Shown here: in pieces, positions 43,570-53,042 of the stretch
Numbering within the stretch: the stretch's first letter is position 1
How the letters are laid out: each line of letters starts with the position of its first letter
Assembly: GCF_017948675.1 (NCBI RefSeq)
Contig: NZ_JAGFBU010000003.1
Span: 149,627 to 213,626 of the forward strand
Length of the DNA stretch: 64,000 nt
Direction of reading: 5' to 3'
Source of the DNA: Flavobacterium flabelliforme
Lineage (GTDB): Bacteria > Bacteroidota > Bacteroidia > Flavobacteriales > Flavobacteriaceae
Made by a program: the position numbers and the translations under genes
Notes under the pieces: model-generated
Seen by the model: only the letters and a program-made list of their open reading frames with translations
The model's database searches: none
Told to the model about the DNA's origin: nothing

Positions 43570-43680
43570 TCGTATCAGAAAACTGGTAATTTTATAGGAA
43601 CGAGAAGATAAGTAAGATGCTCACGTCCCATGGCGTGGGCTCACTTATTGTTCCCCGGTATACCAGTACCTCTGATACGA
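43570..43680 (+). ncRNA. Long extended hairpin in the SusC leader (candidate structured RNA)
   Basis: A 111-base segment folds as one extended hairpin: TCGTATCAGA (43570-43579) with TCTGATACGA (43671-43680); ACTGGTA (43582-43588) with TACCAGT (43661-43667); GGAAC (43597-43601) with GTTCC (43650-43654); ATAAGT (43608-43613) with ACTTAT (43643-43648); GCTCACG (43619-43625) with CGTGGGC (43634-43640). The internal loops are asymmetric and purine-rich on the 5' side. It is richer in G and C than its surroundings. It could be a riboregulator or an independent small RNA. No known RNA family was recognised. Confidence 0.55.
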
Positions 43681-43683
43681 TAA

Positions 43684-43940
43684 GCTGAGTTCCATGCCAT
43701 TTTTTTATGGCAATACCTCAGCTGGTTTTAAGCAATACTTCTTCTTTTTATCGACTCGCAATACTTTACTCAGCATTTTAACGCTAAAATCAGTATGCCT
43801 ATGAATTGAAAAAAAGAATGAAAAAATATTTAATACCTGTGCTGTCGTTTTTTTTGAATTAGTATATCAGCACAGGTTACTATTATTATCTTAAAAAAGG
43901 CCCTCTCACCGTCTGAACAACTGCAGGGAGGACCTTTAAG
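43684..43940 (+). promoter_or_regulatory. Further leader hairpins before susC
   Basis: Three more stems: GCTGAG/CTCAGC with inner TGCCAT/ATGGCA around a T-run (43684-43722); a perfect ten-base stem ACCTGTGCTG/CAGCACAGGT (43835-43877) with a T-rich loop; and AAAGG/CCTTT with CCTC/GAGG (43895-43938). The first could act as an attenuator. The last ends 42 bases before the susC ATG. Alternating pairing was not tested. Confidence 0.45.
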
Positions 43941-43979
43941 CTAACAAAAACATTAATTCTAATTAACTACACCAAAATT

Positions 43980-46900
43980 ATGAAAAATATTTCATTAATC
44001 GAGGGTAAGGCGGTATTGTGGTTTGTGCTTATTTGCATATTACTTTGTACTAACCTTATTCTTGCAAAAAAAAGCGTAATCCCTGCAGCGAAGATCAAAG
44101 CGGGTTTAAGCTTGCGAAAAGAGAATCTGCATCAAGTTCAGATTAAAAAAATTACTGGAACAGTTACTGACAATCAAGGGCAATTGCCCGGAGTAACTGT
44201 TTTTATTAAAGGAAAAAGTGTAACTGTAATTACTGATTTTGATGGGAAATATGTAATAGATGCTTCCTCTACAGATACACTGGTTTTTTCTTTTATGGGT
44301 TACAAAACCATTGAAGTGCCTGTTAATGGTAACACTACAATTAATATGCGACTTCAAGAAGATGCCACAGCTCTGCAGGAAGTTAAGGTGAACGCTGGTT
44401 ATTATAGCGTGAAGGAAAGTGAGCGTACTGGCAGTATCGCCAGAATAACTTCGAAAGATATAGAAAGACAACCCGTCACTAATGTGCTCGCATCCATGCA
44501 GGGTAGAATGGCTGGAGTTGATATTATTCAAGATGGAGGTACTGCTGGAGGTGGTTTTCAAATAAAAATAAGAGGTCGGAACAGTATACGTGCTGATGGA
44601 AATGAACCTCTATTTGTTATTGATGGGGTTCCTTATTCTTCTGAATCGATAGGTTCACCGGGAACTTCGACTGCCATGGCTAGTCAAATGAGTCCGTTAA
44701 ATAGTATTAACCCAGCTGATATTGAGAGTATCGAGGTTTTGAAAGATGCGGATGCTACCGCAATTTATGGTTCGCGTGGTGCCAATGGTGTTGTCCTGAT
44801 TAGCACAAAAAAAGGAAAAGCGGGTAAAACTAAATTTAGTATTAGCGCAACGACAGGTGTGGGCACCGCTACGCGTTTTGTAGCATTAATGAATACAGAT
44901 CAGTATCTCGCTATGCGTAGGCAAGGGTACGCAAATGATGGTGTGCCATTTGGGGCCACAGCCTATGATGTAAATGGAACATGGGATCAAAGTCGAAGTA
45001 CCAATTGGCAAAAGGAATTGCTGGGCGGTAGTGCCTTGATTCAAAATATTCAGGCGAGTGTCTCTGGTGGTTCCTCTACCACAAACTATTTATTAAGTGG
45101 AAACTACCGTACGGAAGGTACAGTGTTGCCTGCTGATTTTAGGTATAATAAAGGAGCGGTTCATTATAGTATGAACCATGTTTCAGATAACTCTAAGTTT
45201 CGGATCCAATTTGGCGCCAATTATACCACTCAGGACAATTTGCAGGCAGCGACTGATTTAACATTAACAGCCAAATACCTTGCGCCTAATGCTCCTGCAC
45301 TTTATGATGCTGATGGGAGAATCAATTGGGAGAATAATACTTTTGACAATCCTATTGCTACTTTACAGGGTATTTTTTGTTCCAAAACAAATGATCTTGT
45401 TTCCAATTTGCAACTATCGTATCAGTTAGGAGGAGGGTTTGAGGTAAAAACGAATTTTGGTTTTACAGATTTACAACAATCAGAAAACCGAATTCTTCCA
45501 TCGACAATATATAATCCAGCATATGCTGTAGGAAGTGATAATTCAGTATTGTATATGAACAATACGAAACGAAAGTCGTGGATCATTGAACCGCAGTTGC
45601 GCTGGCAACGTGATTTTGGCAAGAGTAGTTTAGATGTTTTAATAGGAGGGACAAAACAACAGCAAACAACTGAGCGTTTATTTCAATCCGGTATTGGTTT
45701 TACTAACAACAGCCTGATTACTAATTTTGCTTCAGCGACTACGAAAAACATATTAAACAGCGATACTTTTCTATACCGTTACTACGCTTATTTTGGACGA
45801 TTGAATTATATCTATGATGAAAAATACATTGTAAATGTTACTGGTAGGAAGGATGGTTCTAGCCGTTTTGGACCAGGAAGACAGTTTGCTACTTTTGGGG
45901 CAGTAGGTGCCGCTTGGATTTTTAGTAAAGAATCATTTGTATCTGAAAATAGTTTTTTAAGTTATGGAAAATTTCGTATGAGCTACGGAATTACAGGAAA
46001 TGACCAGATAGGCGATTATCAATTTTATGATACCTATGCTGCTACTGGTGCCAATTATCAAGGCATTACCGGACTGCAACCCACACGATTGTATAATGCT
46101 GATTTTGGATGGGAAACGAATCGAAAATTAGAGGGTGCCATTGAAACAGGCTTTTTCAAGGATCAAATATTTTTGACCGCTTCGTACTATAGTAATCGTT
46201 CTTCTGATCAACTAGTAGGTATACCAATGCCCGCGACAACAGGGTTTAGTTCGTTGACTTCTAATCTAGATGCTACGGTACAAAATAATGGTTTTGAATT
46301 CACACTTCGCACGGTGAATTTTTCAAAAGGCAATTTTAATTGGAGTACAAATTTTACCTATTCGGCATCTCGCAATACATTACTCTCTTTCCCTGGTCTT
46401 GCCGGTTCTACTTCCGCTACACGTTATGTGATAGGACAACCACTTGATATTGCTAAGCTTTATCACCTTACAGGAGTAAACAGCAACAGCGGCGTTTATG
46501 AATTTGAAGATGTTACTGGAGATGGTCTTATTTCGATTGCTGACAAGCAAACACTAGTAGATTTGTCTCCTAAGTTTTTTGGCGGTCTACAGAACCAATT
46601 TCAGTACAAAAACTGGCAACTTGACTTTCTAATTCAGTTTGTCAAAAAGCAAGCGTATGATTACATATCGAATGTTCCCGGTGGAACGCCTTATAATCAA
46701 AGTACCAACTTAACAGATGCTTGGCAAAAGGTGGGTGACCAAAGTTTACATCAATTAAACACTGCCGGTTTGAATAGTATGGCAACTGTAGCTTATAACA
46801 GATATGCGGAGAGTGATGCAGTAGTTACTGATGGCTCCTATGTTCGATTAAAGAATGTTTATTTGTCTTATGATCTACCTCTAAAAATGCTGAAAGAAGT

Positions 46901-47036
46901 GAACTGTAAACTTTTTGTTCAGGGACAAAACATACTGACTTTTACCCCTTATCGCGGTGGTGACCCTGAATTTAGATTTTCGGGATTTCTTCCGCCTCTG
47001 CGTGTAATTTCTGGAGGAATGACTTTAACTTTTTAA
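43980..47036 (+). CDS. susC: SusC/RagA-family TonB-dependent outer-membrane transporter
   Basis: A 1018-residue SusC-type protein. After a signal segment (VLWFVLICILLCTNLILA) comes a carboxypeptidase-regulatory-like domain (ITGTVTDNQGQLPGVTVFIKG, about 55-130). A plug domain follows (LQGRMAGVDI-type motif, IRGRNSIRADGNEPLFVIDGVP, SIEVLKDADATAIYGSRGANGV), then a large 22-strand barrel ending in GGMTLTF. It imports a bulky substrate powered by TonB with the SusD partner encoded 14 bases downstream. The adjacent S9 peptidase suggests peptide rather than glycan as substrate. No glycoside hydrolase is present. Confidence 0.95.
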   Translation: MKNISLIEGKAVLWFVLICILLCTNLILAKKSVIPAAKIKAGLSLRKENLHQVQIKKITGTVTDNQGQLPGVTVFIKGKSVTVITDFDGKYVIDASSTDTLVFSFMGYKTIEVPVNGNTTINMRLQEDATALQEVKVNAGYYSVKESERTGSIARITSKDIERQPVTNVLASMQGRMAGVDIIQDGGTAGGGFQIKIRGRNSIRADGNEPLFVIDGVPYSSESIGSPGTSTAMASQMSPLNSINPADIESIEVLKDADATAIYGSRGANGVVLISTKKGKAGKTKFSISATTGVGTATRFVALMNTDQYLAMRRQGYANDGVPFGATAYDVNGTWDQSRSTNWQKELLGGSALIQNIQASVSGGSSTTNYLLSGNYRTEGTVLPADFRYNKGAVHYSMNHVSDNSKFRIQFGANYTTQDNLQAATDLTLTAKYLAPNAPALYDADGRINWENNTFDNPIATLQGIFCSKTNDLVSNLQLSYQLGGGFEVKTNFGFTDLQQSENRILPSTIYNPAYAVGSDNSVLYMNNTKRKSWIIEPQLRWQRDFGKSSLDVLIGGTKQQQTTERLFQSGIGFTNNSLITNFASATTKNILNSDTFLYRYYAYFGRLNYIYDEKYIVNVTGRKDGSSRFGPGRQFATFGAVGAAWIFSKESFVSENSFLSYGKFRMSYGITGNDQIGDYQFYDTYAATGANYQGITGLQPTRLYNADFGWETNRKLEGAIETGFFKDQIFLTASYYSNRSSDQLVGIPMPATTGFSSLTSNLDATVQNNGFEFTLRTVNFSKGNFNWSTNFTYSASRNTLLSFPGLAGSTSATRYVIGQPLDIAKLYHLTGVNSNSGVYEFEDVTGDGLISIADKQTLVDLSPKFFGGLQNQFQYKNWQLDFLIQFVKKQAYDYISNVPGGTPYNQSTNLTDAWQKVGDQSLHQLNTAGLNSMATVAYNRYAESDAVVTDGSYVRLKNVYLSYDLPLKMLKEVNCKLFVQGQNILTFTPYRGGDPEFRFSGFLPPLRVISGGMTLTF

Positions 47037-47050
47037 TTAAAATAAGTACT

Positions 47051-48457
47051 ATGAAAACAAATAACATACTCTTTCTAGCACAACAACTGTATCGCAGTTG
47101 TTGTACATTATTGCTGCTTTTACTACTGATGAGCGGAAGCTCCTGCGATGATTTTGTAACAGTTTCTTTGCCTAATTCTCAATTAACTGGAACTACTGTT
47201 TTTGAGTCGTCGCTTACTGCAAATGCTGCAATAGCCCAAGTTTATATCCAGCTTCGAGATGCTGGTATATTAACAGGACTTTCTACAGGTAGTCCATCAA
47301 CTTTAGCTTTGTATGCTGATGAAACGCAGGATTACACCACAGGTTTAACGCTTCCTACGTATCAAAATGCATTGACTGCGGATAATGCTACTGTTGCCTC
47401 ATTATGGAATATCAGTTACAGCCAGATTTACAAAGCCAATTCGATACTTGAAGGTGTTACGAATTCCACAGCACTTCCTGAGACGACCCGAAGCCAATTG
47501 AAAGGCGAGGCGCTTTTTATACGTGCGCTTGTTCATTTCTATCTGGGCAACATATACGGAGCAGTGCCGTATGTTACTAAAACTGATTATGAAATAAACA
47601 GGCATTTGCCTAGGGTACCTTTGCAAGAAGTCTATAAGGCAGTCGCACAAGATCTCGAAGCTGCTACTTTTTTGATTGCGGAGGATTATAGTACTCCAGA
47701 GCGAGTAAGACCAAACAAAATGACGGTTCAAGCCTTGCTTGCTAGAACTTATTTGTATATGGGATTAAATGCTGAAGCAAGCAATGCTGCATCTGCAGTT
47801 TTGAACAGTTCCCTTTATGTATGGGAACCAAATTTAGATAAAATATTTCTAAAAAACAGTACTACAACTATCTGGCAGTTTGCGCCACCAAGTTCGGGAA
47901 GAAACAGTTATGAAGGTGGTACCTTTATCTTTGTTTCTGGACCCCCTCCGTCGACAGCATTGCGCAATGATTTTATAGCTTCTTTTGAGTTGGGAGATCA
48001 ACGTAAAACCAGCTGGACGAAAGCCGTACTAAAAGGCAGTTCTACATGGTATCATTCTTTTAAATATAAACAAAGAAGCACCACTGCCAGCTCCCAGGAA
48101 TACTCTATTGTATTCCGCCTCGCTGAACAATACCTAATACGAGCGGAGGCTCGTGCAAAACAGGGTGATTTGATTGGAGCAAAAGAGGATTTGAATAAAA
48201 TACGGAATACTGCTGGTTTATCCAATACAACAGCTGTAACAGAAAGTACTTTGCTGGACGAAGTAATTAAACAAAGACGCTTTGAGTTTTTTACGGAGTA
48301 TGGACATCGATTTTTTGATCTGAAGCGCAGTGGTACGATTAATGCCGTTTTATCAGTAAGCAAACCAGGCTGGAATGCTACTGATGTATTATGGCCAATC
48401 CCCATTAATGAACTCAATGCCAATCCCAATTTACTACCACAAAATTTAGGGTACTAA
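47051..48457 (+). CDS. susD: SusD/RagB-family surface nutrient-binding lipoprotein
   Basis: A 468-residue SusD homologue. The signal peptide is followed by lipobox LMSGSSC and DDF. TPR-like helices bear KANSILEGV, ALFIRALVHFYLGNIYGAVPYV and MTVQALLARTYLYMG. The C-terminal RagB/SusD signature is FRLAEQYLIRAEARAKQG ... IKQRRFEFFTEYGHRFFDLKRSG, and it closes with WPIPINELNANPNLLPQNLGY. It forms the lid on the SusC barrel. It is slightly shorter than average (500-600), with no missing core motif. It is followed after 5 bases by the S9 peptidase gene, so the three are one operon. Confidence 0.95.
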   Translation: MKTNNILFLAQQLYRSCCTLLLLLLLMSGSSCDDFVTVSLPNSQLTGTTVFESSLTANAAIAQVYIQLRDAGILTGLSTGSPSTLALYADETQDYTTGLTLPTYQNALTADNATVASLWNISYSQIYKANSILEGVTNSTALPETTRSQLKGEALFIRALVHFYLGNIYGAVPYVTKTDYEINRHLPRVPLQEVYKAVAQDLEAATFLIAEDYSTPERVRPNKMTVQALLARTYLYMGLNAEASNAASAVLNSSLYVWEPNLDKIFLKNSTTTIWQFAPPSSGRNSYEGGTFIFVSGPPPSTALRNDFIASFELGDQRKTSWTKAVLKGSSTWYHSFKYKQRSTTASSQEYSIVFRLAEQYLIRAEARAKQGDLIGAKEDLNKIRNTAGLSNTTAVTESTLLDEVIKQRRFEFFTEYGHRFFDLKRSGTINAVLSVSKPGWNATDVLWPIPINELNANPNLLPQNLGY

Positions 48458-48462
48458 AACTT

Positions 48463-51051
48463 ATGAAATTATTTAAAATCTATTTTGGACATCCAACTTT
48501 TCCAGTAGTTATGTGTTTTCAAATTTGTATTTTTTTGTTCGTGTCCTGTCCGATATTCGGGCAGGTACTTTCAAATAGGCATCTAACAAAAGAGCACTTC
48601 GACCAATGGAACAGTGTAGAGAACAGGCTTATTTCCTCGAAAGGGGATTGGTTTTGTTATAGTACTATTTATGATAAAGGCGCGGATACTTTGCATGTTC
48701 AAAGTACAAGGACGAATCAGAAATTTTCTATTCCCAATGGAAGTCAATGGAATTTCGGTAGTGATTCCATTTTCGCAGCATTACAGGCCAATAATGAATT
48801 GGCTGTACTTAAGCTTGATTCCTTTAAGAAGACTATTCTACCAGCTGTAAAAAGTTTCATTTTTTGCGATGCAGGAAAGCTTTTAATTACACATTCAATT
48901 GACCAAACCCTTGTGATTAGGAAAGCAAACGGAATTGTTGCAGCAACCATCACGAATGTAAACGAATATGTTTACGATGGGACAAGCAATAGATTGGTTT
49001 ATATTCGGCAAGAGAATCTTACAAAGACTGTAAATTATTTTACTCTGCATAATTTAGAAAATTATAATTTATATTCAACTACGGAATCCCTTGGTTCCTT
49101 GATACTATCAGAGTATGGAGGTGGTTTTTTCGTTATGGAGTCAGGTTTGAATTTCACGGATACTATTTTGTTGTATTTTAATAATACAAATGTTGAACCT
49201 ATTCGTTTTGATCCAAAAAACTATCCTGATTTCCCCTTGTTCCATGGAGTTGTGCGAGATTTATCATTCCGCATATCTAAAGATGGAAAACGTGTGTTTT
49301 TTGGAATTAAAAAATCAAAGGACACTACTTTTAATAATAAAGATGCCGTTGAGGTTTGGGACACTGATCAAGCAGTTTTATATCCTAAAGCCAAAAAAGA
49401 TGATTTGGAATTTCAGGCACAATTGATTTGTTGGTTTCCAGCTGAAAATCGCTTTATCAAGGTGACTGATGTTTTGCACTCTAACGTGCAATTAAACGGC
49501 AGTAAATCTGTTGCAGTAGTATATAATCCTAGTGCTTACGCACCTGTTTTTAACCGAGAAGGTGAAGTAGACTACTACTTGTATAATATTGTTGATAACA
49601 CAAGAAAGCTATTGTTACAGCAGCAACCAAGCGAACGTGGGCTGATTTCATTTTCACCTGATGGCAATTATATTTGTTATTTTAAAGATGGTAATTGGTG
49701 GTTGTATGATATTGCACAAGCTATACATAAAAATATTACAGCCAAATTTGATACCACATGGTTTTCCAATGATATGAAATATAGTTCTAGACCTAAAGTG
49801 TTTGGAATTAATGGTTGGAGTTCTGACCATAAGTCGTTGTATTTAAGAGACGAATATGATGTTTTTGAATTTAATATTGAGCAACAACAGTTGAGGAGAT
49901 TAACCAAAGGGAAGGAAAAAAATGTTGTTTATTCTATTGACTCCAGTTGTTTTTTAAAAAGATTGTATAACAATTATAATGGTTGGGAGTCTGTAATCGT
50001 GAATATTAAACAACCCATTATTTTCAAATCGCAAGATCAAAATTCGAAGGTTCAATTCTATTCACTGCTACAAAAAAACGGATCGCTAGCCATGCTCTCT
50101 TCTCCTAAACTAAAAGCAGATGTGCTTGTCATGTCGGAAAGTGGTGTCTGTGTTTTCAGCGAACAAAGTTACACGGTTGCTCCAAGATTAGTTTGCATTC
50201 GAAATCAAAAAAGGAAAATTTTGTACGAAAGTAATAAGCAGCAGTCGCCTTACAATTGGGGTAAAGTAATTCAGATTAATTACAGTACAGAAGATGGAAA
50301 AAATCTAAGTGGCTTACTTTATTACCCTTCAAACTATGACAGTACTAAAAAATATCCCTTAATTGTTTCTATTTATTCTGAGATGACACGCTATTTGCAT
50401 GATTATATGTCGCCTTCAAATTATAACGATACTGGTTTTAATATTAAGAATTTCGTCCTAAAGGATTATTTTGTACTTGCTCCTGACATTGTTTATGATG
50501 AAGGGTTCCCGGGAATCAGTGGTTACAATTGTGTTGAAGCTGCAACCAAAAGTGTTATTGCAACTGGTTTAATAGATTCCAAACGTATTGGTCTTACGGG
50601 TCATTCCTTCGGAGGTTATGAAACCAACTTTATTGTTACAAAAAGTTCGCTTTTTGCTTGTGCAGTGGCTGGGGCAGGGGTTGCAGATTTAATTAGTTGG
50701 GGATTTACAGTTAATTCTGTCAGGAATATAGCTGAACTGTGGCGGAGTGAAAATCAGCAATGGCGTATGGGTGGTCCGTTTTTTGAGAATAAGGAAAATT
50801 ATGCTTTAAATTCTCCTTTATTTTTTGCGGAAAAAGTTACCACTCCCTTGTTGACATGGACAGGAAGATTAGAAAACAACCTTCCTTTTGATCAAAACAT
50901 CTTGTTTTTTAATGCTCTGCGCCGAGCTGGAAAGAAAAACGTGATGCTAATATATCCCAATGAAGGGCACACTATTATTCAAAAGGAAAATCAAATAGAT
51001 CTGACTAGACGAATTGAAGAGTGGTTTGATTATTATTTACAATCTAAATAA
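48463..51051 (+). CDS. S9-family prolyl-oligopeptidase-like secreted peptidase
   Basis: An 862-residue protein with a signal peptide (ending CPIFGQ), a beta-propeller of seven or so WD-like blades (about residues 30-590) and a C-terminal alpha/beta-hydrolase domain. The nucleophile is Ser715 in GLTGHSFGGYE and the His lies in YPNEGHTI near residue 838. The acidic member normally lies in an HGxxD motif; here it reads TGRLENNLP, with Glu in the Asp position. This may reduce or retune activity. It is probably periplasmic or surface-bound and cleaves peptides taken up by SusCD, or matures a secreted peptide. A strong terminator follows. Confidence 0.88.
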   Translation: MKLFKIYFGHPTFPVVMCFQICIFLFVSCPIFGQVLSNRHLTKEHFDQWNSVENRLISSKGDWFCYSTIYDKGADTLHVQSTRTNQKFSIPNGSQWNFGSDSIFAALQANNELAVLKLDSFKKTILPAVKSFIFCDAGKLLITHSIDQTLVIRKANGIVAATITNVNEYVYDGTSNRLVYIRQENLTKTVNYFTLHNLENYNLYSTTESLGSLILSEYGGGFFVMESGLNFTDTILLYFNNTNVEPIRFDPKNYPDFPLFHGVVRDLSFRISKDGKRVFFGIKKSKDTTFNNKDAVEVWDTDQAVLYPKAKKDDLEFQAQLICWFPAENRFIKVTDVLHSNVQLNGSKSVAVVYNPSAYAPVFNREGEVDYYLYNIVDNTRKLLLQQQPSERGLISFSPDGNYICYFKDGNWWLYDIAQAIHKNITAKFDTTWFSNDMKYSSRPKVFGINGWSSDHKSLYLRDEYDVFEFNIEQQQLRRLTKGKEKNVVYSIDSSCFLKRLYNNYNGWESVIVNIKQPIIFKSQDQNSKVQFYSLLQKNGSLAMLSSPKLKADVLVMSESGVCVFSEQSYTVAPRLVCIRNQKRKILYESNKQQSPYNWGKVIQINYSTEDGKNLSGLLYYPSNYDSTKKYPLIVSIYSEMTRYLHDYMSPSNYNDTGFNIKNFVLKDYFVLAPDIVYDEGFPGISGYNCVEAATKSVIATGLIDSKRIGLTGHSFGGYETNFIVTKSSLFACAVAGAGVADLISWGFTVNSVRNIAELWRSENQQWRMGGPFFENKENYALNSPLFFAEKVTTPLLTWTGRLENNLPFDQNILFFNALRRAGKKNVMLIYPNEGHTIIQKENQIDLTRRIEEWFDYYLQSK

Positions 51052-51058
51052 AAAAGTA

Positions 51059-51088
51059 AAAGCAGTTCTGTCAAGAACTGCTTTTTTT
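51059..51088. terminator. Terminator between the SusCD operon and the DUF6520 gene
   Basis: A perfect 11-base stem AAAGCAGTTCT/AGAACTGCTTT around GTCA, followed by a T-run on the plus strand and preceded by an A-run, so usable from both converging sides. Confidence 0.9.
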
Positions 51089-51094
51089 AAATAT

Positions 51095-51364
51095 TTATAT
51101 TCTGTAAAGTGGTTTTGCACAAGTTGTACCAGTATCCAAATCAAACACTTGTGACGCACCTATGGTACATAGTACACTACCATTTTCATCACATTCTACT
51201 TCGACACTTTGGCAACTTGAAGGTAACGGTGCGTGAATGTAACCAGTCATTGTTACAACATCTGCTTTACTTTCATTTACGTCATTAGTAGTTACTGCAG
51301 CAGCACTTGCTAACATGAATGCTGCAATAGGCAACATCATGATTTTTACAACATTTGTTTTCAT
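51095..51364 (-). CDS. DUF6520-family small secreted protein
   Basis: An 89-residue protein: a signal peptide of about 25 residues (MKTNVVKIMMLPIAAFMLAS), then a short mature part with four Cys (51, 58, 66 and 82) in SSCQSVEVECDENG, VLCT and TTCAKPLYRI. This pattern fits the DUF6520 family of small Bacteroidota exported proteins, which often lie beside MauE/DoxX-type genes. The four Cys could form two disulfides. It is followed on the same strand, 95 bases upstream, by the MauE-like gene. Its function is unknown; it could be a secreted peptide or a redox substrate. Confidence 0.75.
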   Translation of the reverse strand: MKTNVVKIMMLPIAAFMLASAAAVTTNDVNESKADVVTMTGYIHAPLPSSCQSVEVECDENGSVLCTIGASQVFDLDTGTTCAKPLYRI

Positions 51365-51459
51365 AATAAAGATATTTATTGTTAGTAAAAAATGATCTAC
51401 TCTTTTATACAGGTTTTCGATCTAGGTCCTGCTAACGGCCGTATTAGATTTTTAAATTA

Positions 51460-52944
51460 TTAATTTTTCAGAATAGATAATATGGGTTTTCCAAAATTGT
51501 AACGGACCACTTTATGGCCAATTATCGCATAAATACCGCTATCATTGGCTACATAATCGGTCATCTTTTCATCATTTTCGTGATAAATATAACAACTGCC
51601 TATATAAGTCTGTTTTTCATAATTGTATATATCTATTATGGATGCTTTAGTCCATATTGTACTGTTCTCAAAGCGTCCACGTAATCCTGATTGAATAAAA
51701 AGTAAATTGTTGTGCATTGTACTTTTAATATTTACTGAATAGGGTGGAGCAGCTAATTTTGAATCGCCTGATTTTAAAATTTTGACTACTTTAAGTTTTG
51801 CTTGTGAAGTGGTATCGATTGTTTTACCACGAAAGAGGAGTTTCAAATGACTGTCAGTTGCAGTATATTGATTACGATAGAAATAGGTATATATAAAAAT
51901 ATTCCTTTTAGGGCTGTAGGCCATCATCCCGTCGGTATCAAATTTACCATCCATTTGTTTCTGCAGTATTTTTTCAGCTCTGTTAATTTTATAGTTGTTA
52001 CCTTTCTCAATTGTTCCCAAGAAACTCTCACCGTTACGTAGTTGCTGACCCATAAATATACATTTATTATATGCTACCGGTTGTAACATAGTAAAATAGG
52101 GTTTGCGTGTGACCCATGTCTTAGCTTCCCAATTGGATACCGCCCCACGATAAATGATAGGAACATATCCATCATACAGAAAAAATACAGTATCTAAAAC
52201 TTTGATTTTTACCGACCGAAATTCAAATTTATCATTGTCTAATGTAATTGTAAATAGCTTTTTTTGATTGGAGCGGTAGTCTATTTCCAGAACAGTTAAT
52301 GGTGAAAATGTATTACCGAGATATACTTTATTTTTAGATTGACCAGCAAAGTAAAAACCGTAGTTATTTAATTCTACTGCTTGTAATCTTGAGATTATAT
52401 TTGGTGTAAATCTGCGTATAAAGGGATTTTCTTTCTGAATAGTAGATTCGGAATTGATAAACAAAATTATTATTAGGAAAGAACTAATCGAAATTGTTGT
52501 AATTAATGCTGGCAGTGCTTTTTTTATGTGATTGTTTAAAAGAATTGCAACACAGCCGCTGACAATAAAAAAAATATTAAAAAGTAGGTGCTCTGTCCAA
52601 CCCAATTTCTCTAAAATTCCACCACAGGAGCAAGGTACATAGGCACTAAAGTTGAGTATTATAATGATGTAAGATGTAAACATACTCATCAAGGCTATTG
52701 CTAAGTACAGCGCATACGTTCTGTACTGTGGAATCCCTAGTATAATAGAAATGAGTAATTCACTGCCTATAACGCCATAAGACACATATTCAGCATATGA
52801 ACTTAATAGCGGTGATTGCCCCAATTGCACTTGAAAGTTTTGAAAATCCATTAGTTTGCTAACTGCAGCATATACAAAAAGCAATATGAACAAATAGCTT
52901 ATTGTGATTTTGAATTTCTCTCTTAGTGTAGCAGTTAATTTCAT
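51460..52944 (-). CDS. MauE/DoxX-type redox membrane protein with propeller-like domain
   Basis: A 494-residue protein. The N-terminal MauE domain has four or five membrane helices (about residues 15-165) with the YAAVSKLMDFQNFQVQLGQSP segment and the redox-type Cys pair in YVPCSCGGILEKLGW. A last helix (ALITTISISSFLIIILFI) leads to a periplasmic C-terminal domain (about 190-494) of repeated beta strands that looks like a 6-bladed propeller. MauE proteins help form disulfides in partner proteins. The neighbouring four-Cys DUF6520 protein is the obvious partner. Confidence 0.8.
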   Translation of the reverse strand: MKLTATLREKFKITISYLFILLFVYAAVSKLMDFQNFQVQLGQSPLLSSYAEYVSYGVIGSELLISIILGIPQYRTYALYLAIALMSMFTSYIIIILNFSAYVPCSCGGILEKLGWTEHLLFNIFFIVSGCVAILLNNHIKKALPALITTISISSFLIIILFINSESTIQKENPFIRRFTPNIISRLQAVELNNYGFYFAGQSKNKVYLGNTFSPLTVLEIDYRSNQKKLFTITLDNDKFEFRSVKIKVLDTVFFLYDGYVPIIYRGAVSNWEAKTWVTRKPYFTMLQPVAYNKCIFMGQQLRNGESFLGTIEKGNNYKINRAEKILQKQMDGKFDTDGMMAYSPKRNIFIYTYFYRNQYTATDSHLKLLFRGKTIDTTSQAKLKVVKILKSGDSKLAAPPYSVNIKSTMHNNLLFIQSGLRGRFENSTIWTKASIIDIYNYEKQTYIGSCYIYHENDEKMTDYVANDSGIYAIIGHKVVRYNFGKPILSILKN

Positions 52945-53042
52945 TTTAGATTTTTTAGTAGCGTAAAATTCTACAATAAAATTTTGTAAAGTTATGCAAT
53001 TCAGGCATTTCGTTATTCAAAAAGTAAAACAGGGCAAATGTA

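Noticed and set aside
43570..43680. 6S RNA, tmRNA or RNase P RNA
   Set aside because: The hairpin is too short for 6S RNA, there is no central open bubble of the right size, no tag-encoding frame and no conserved P4 core.
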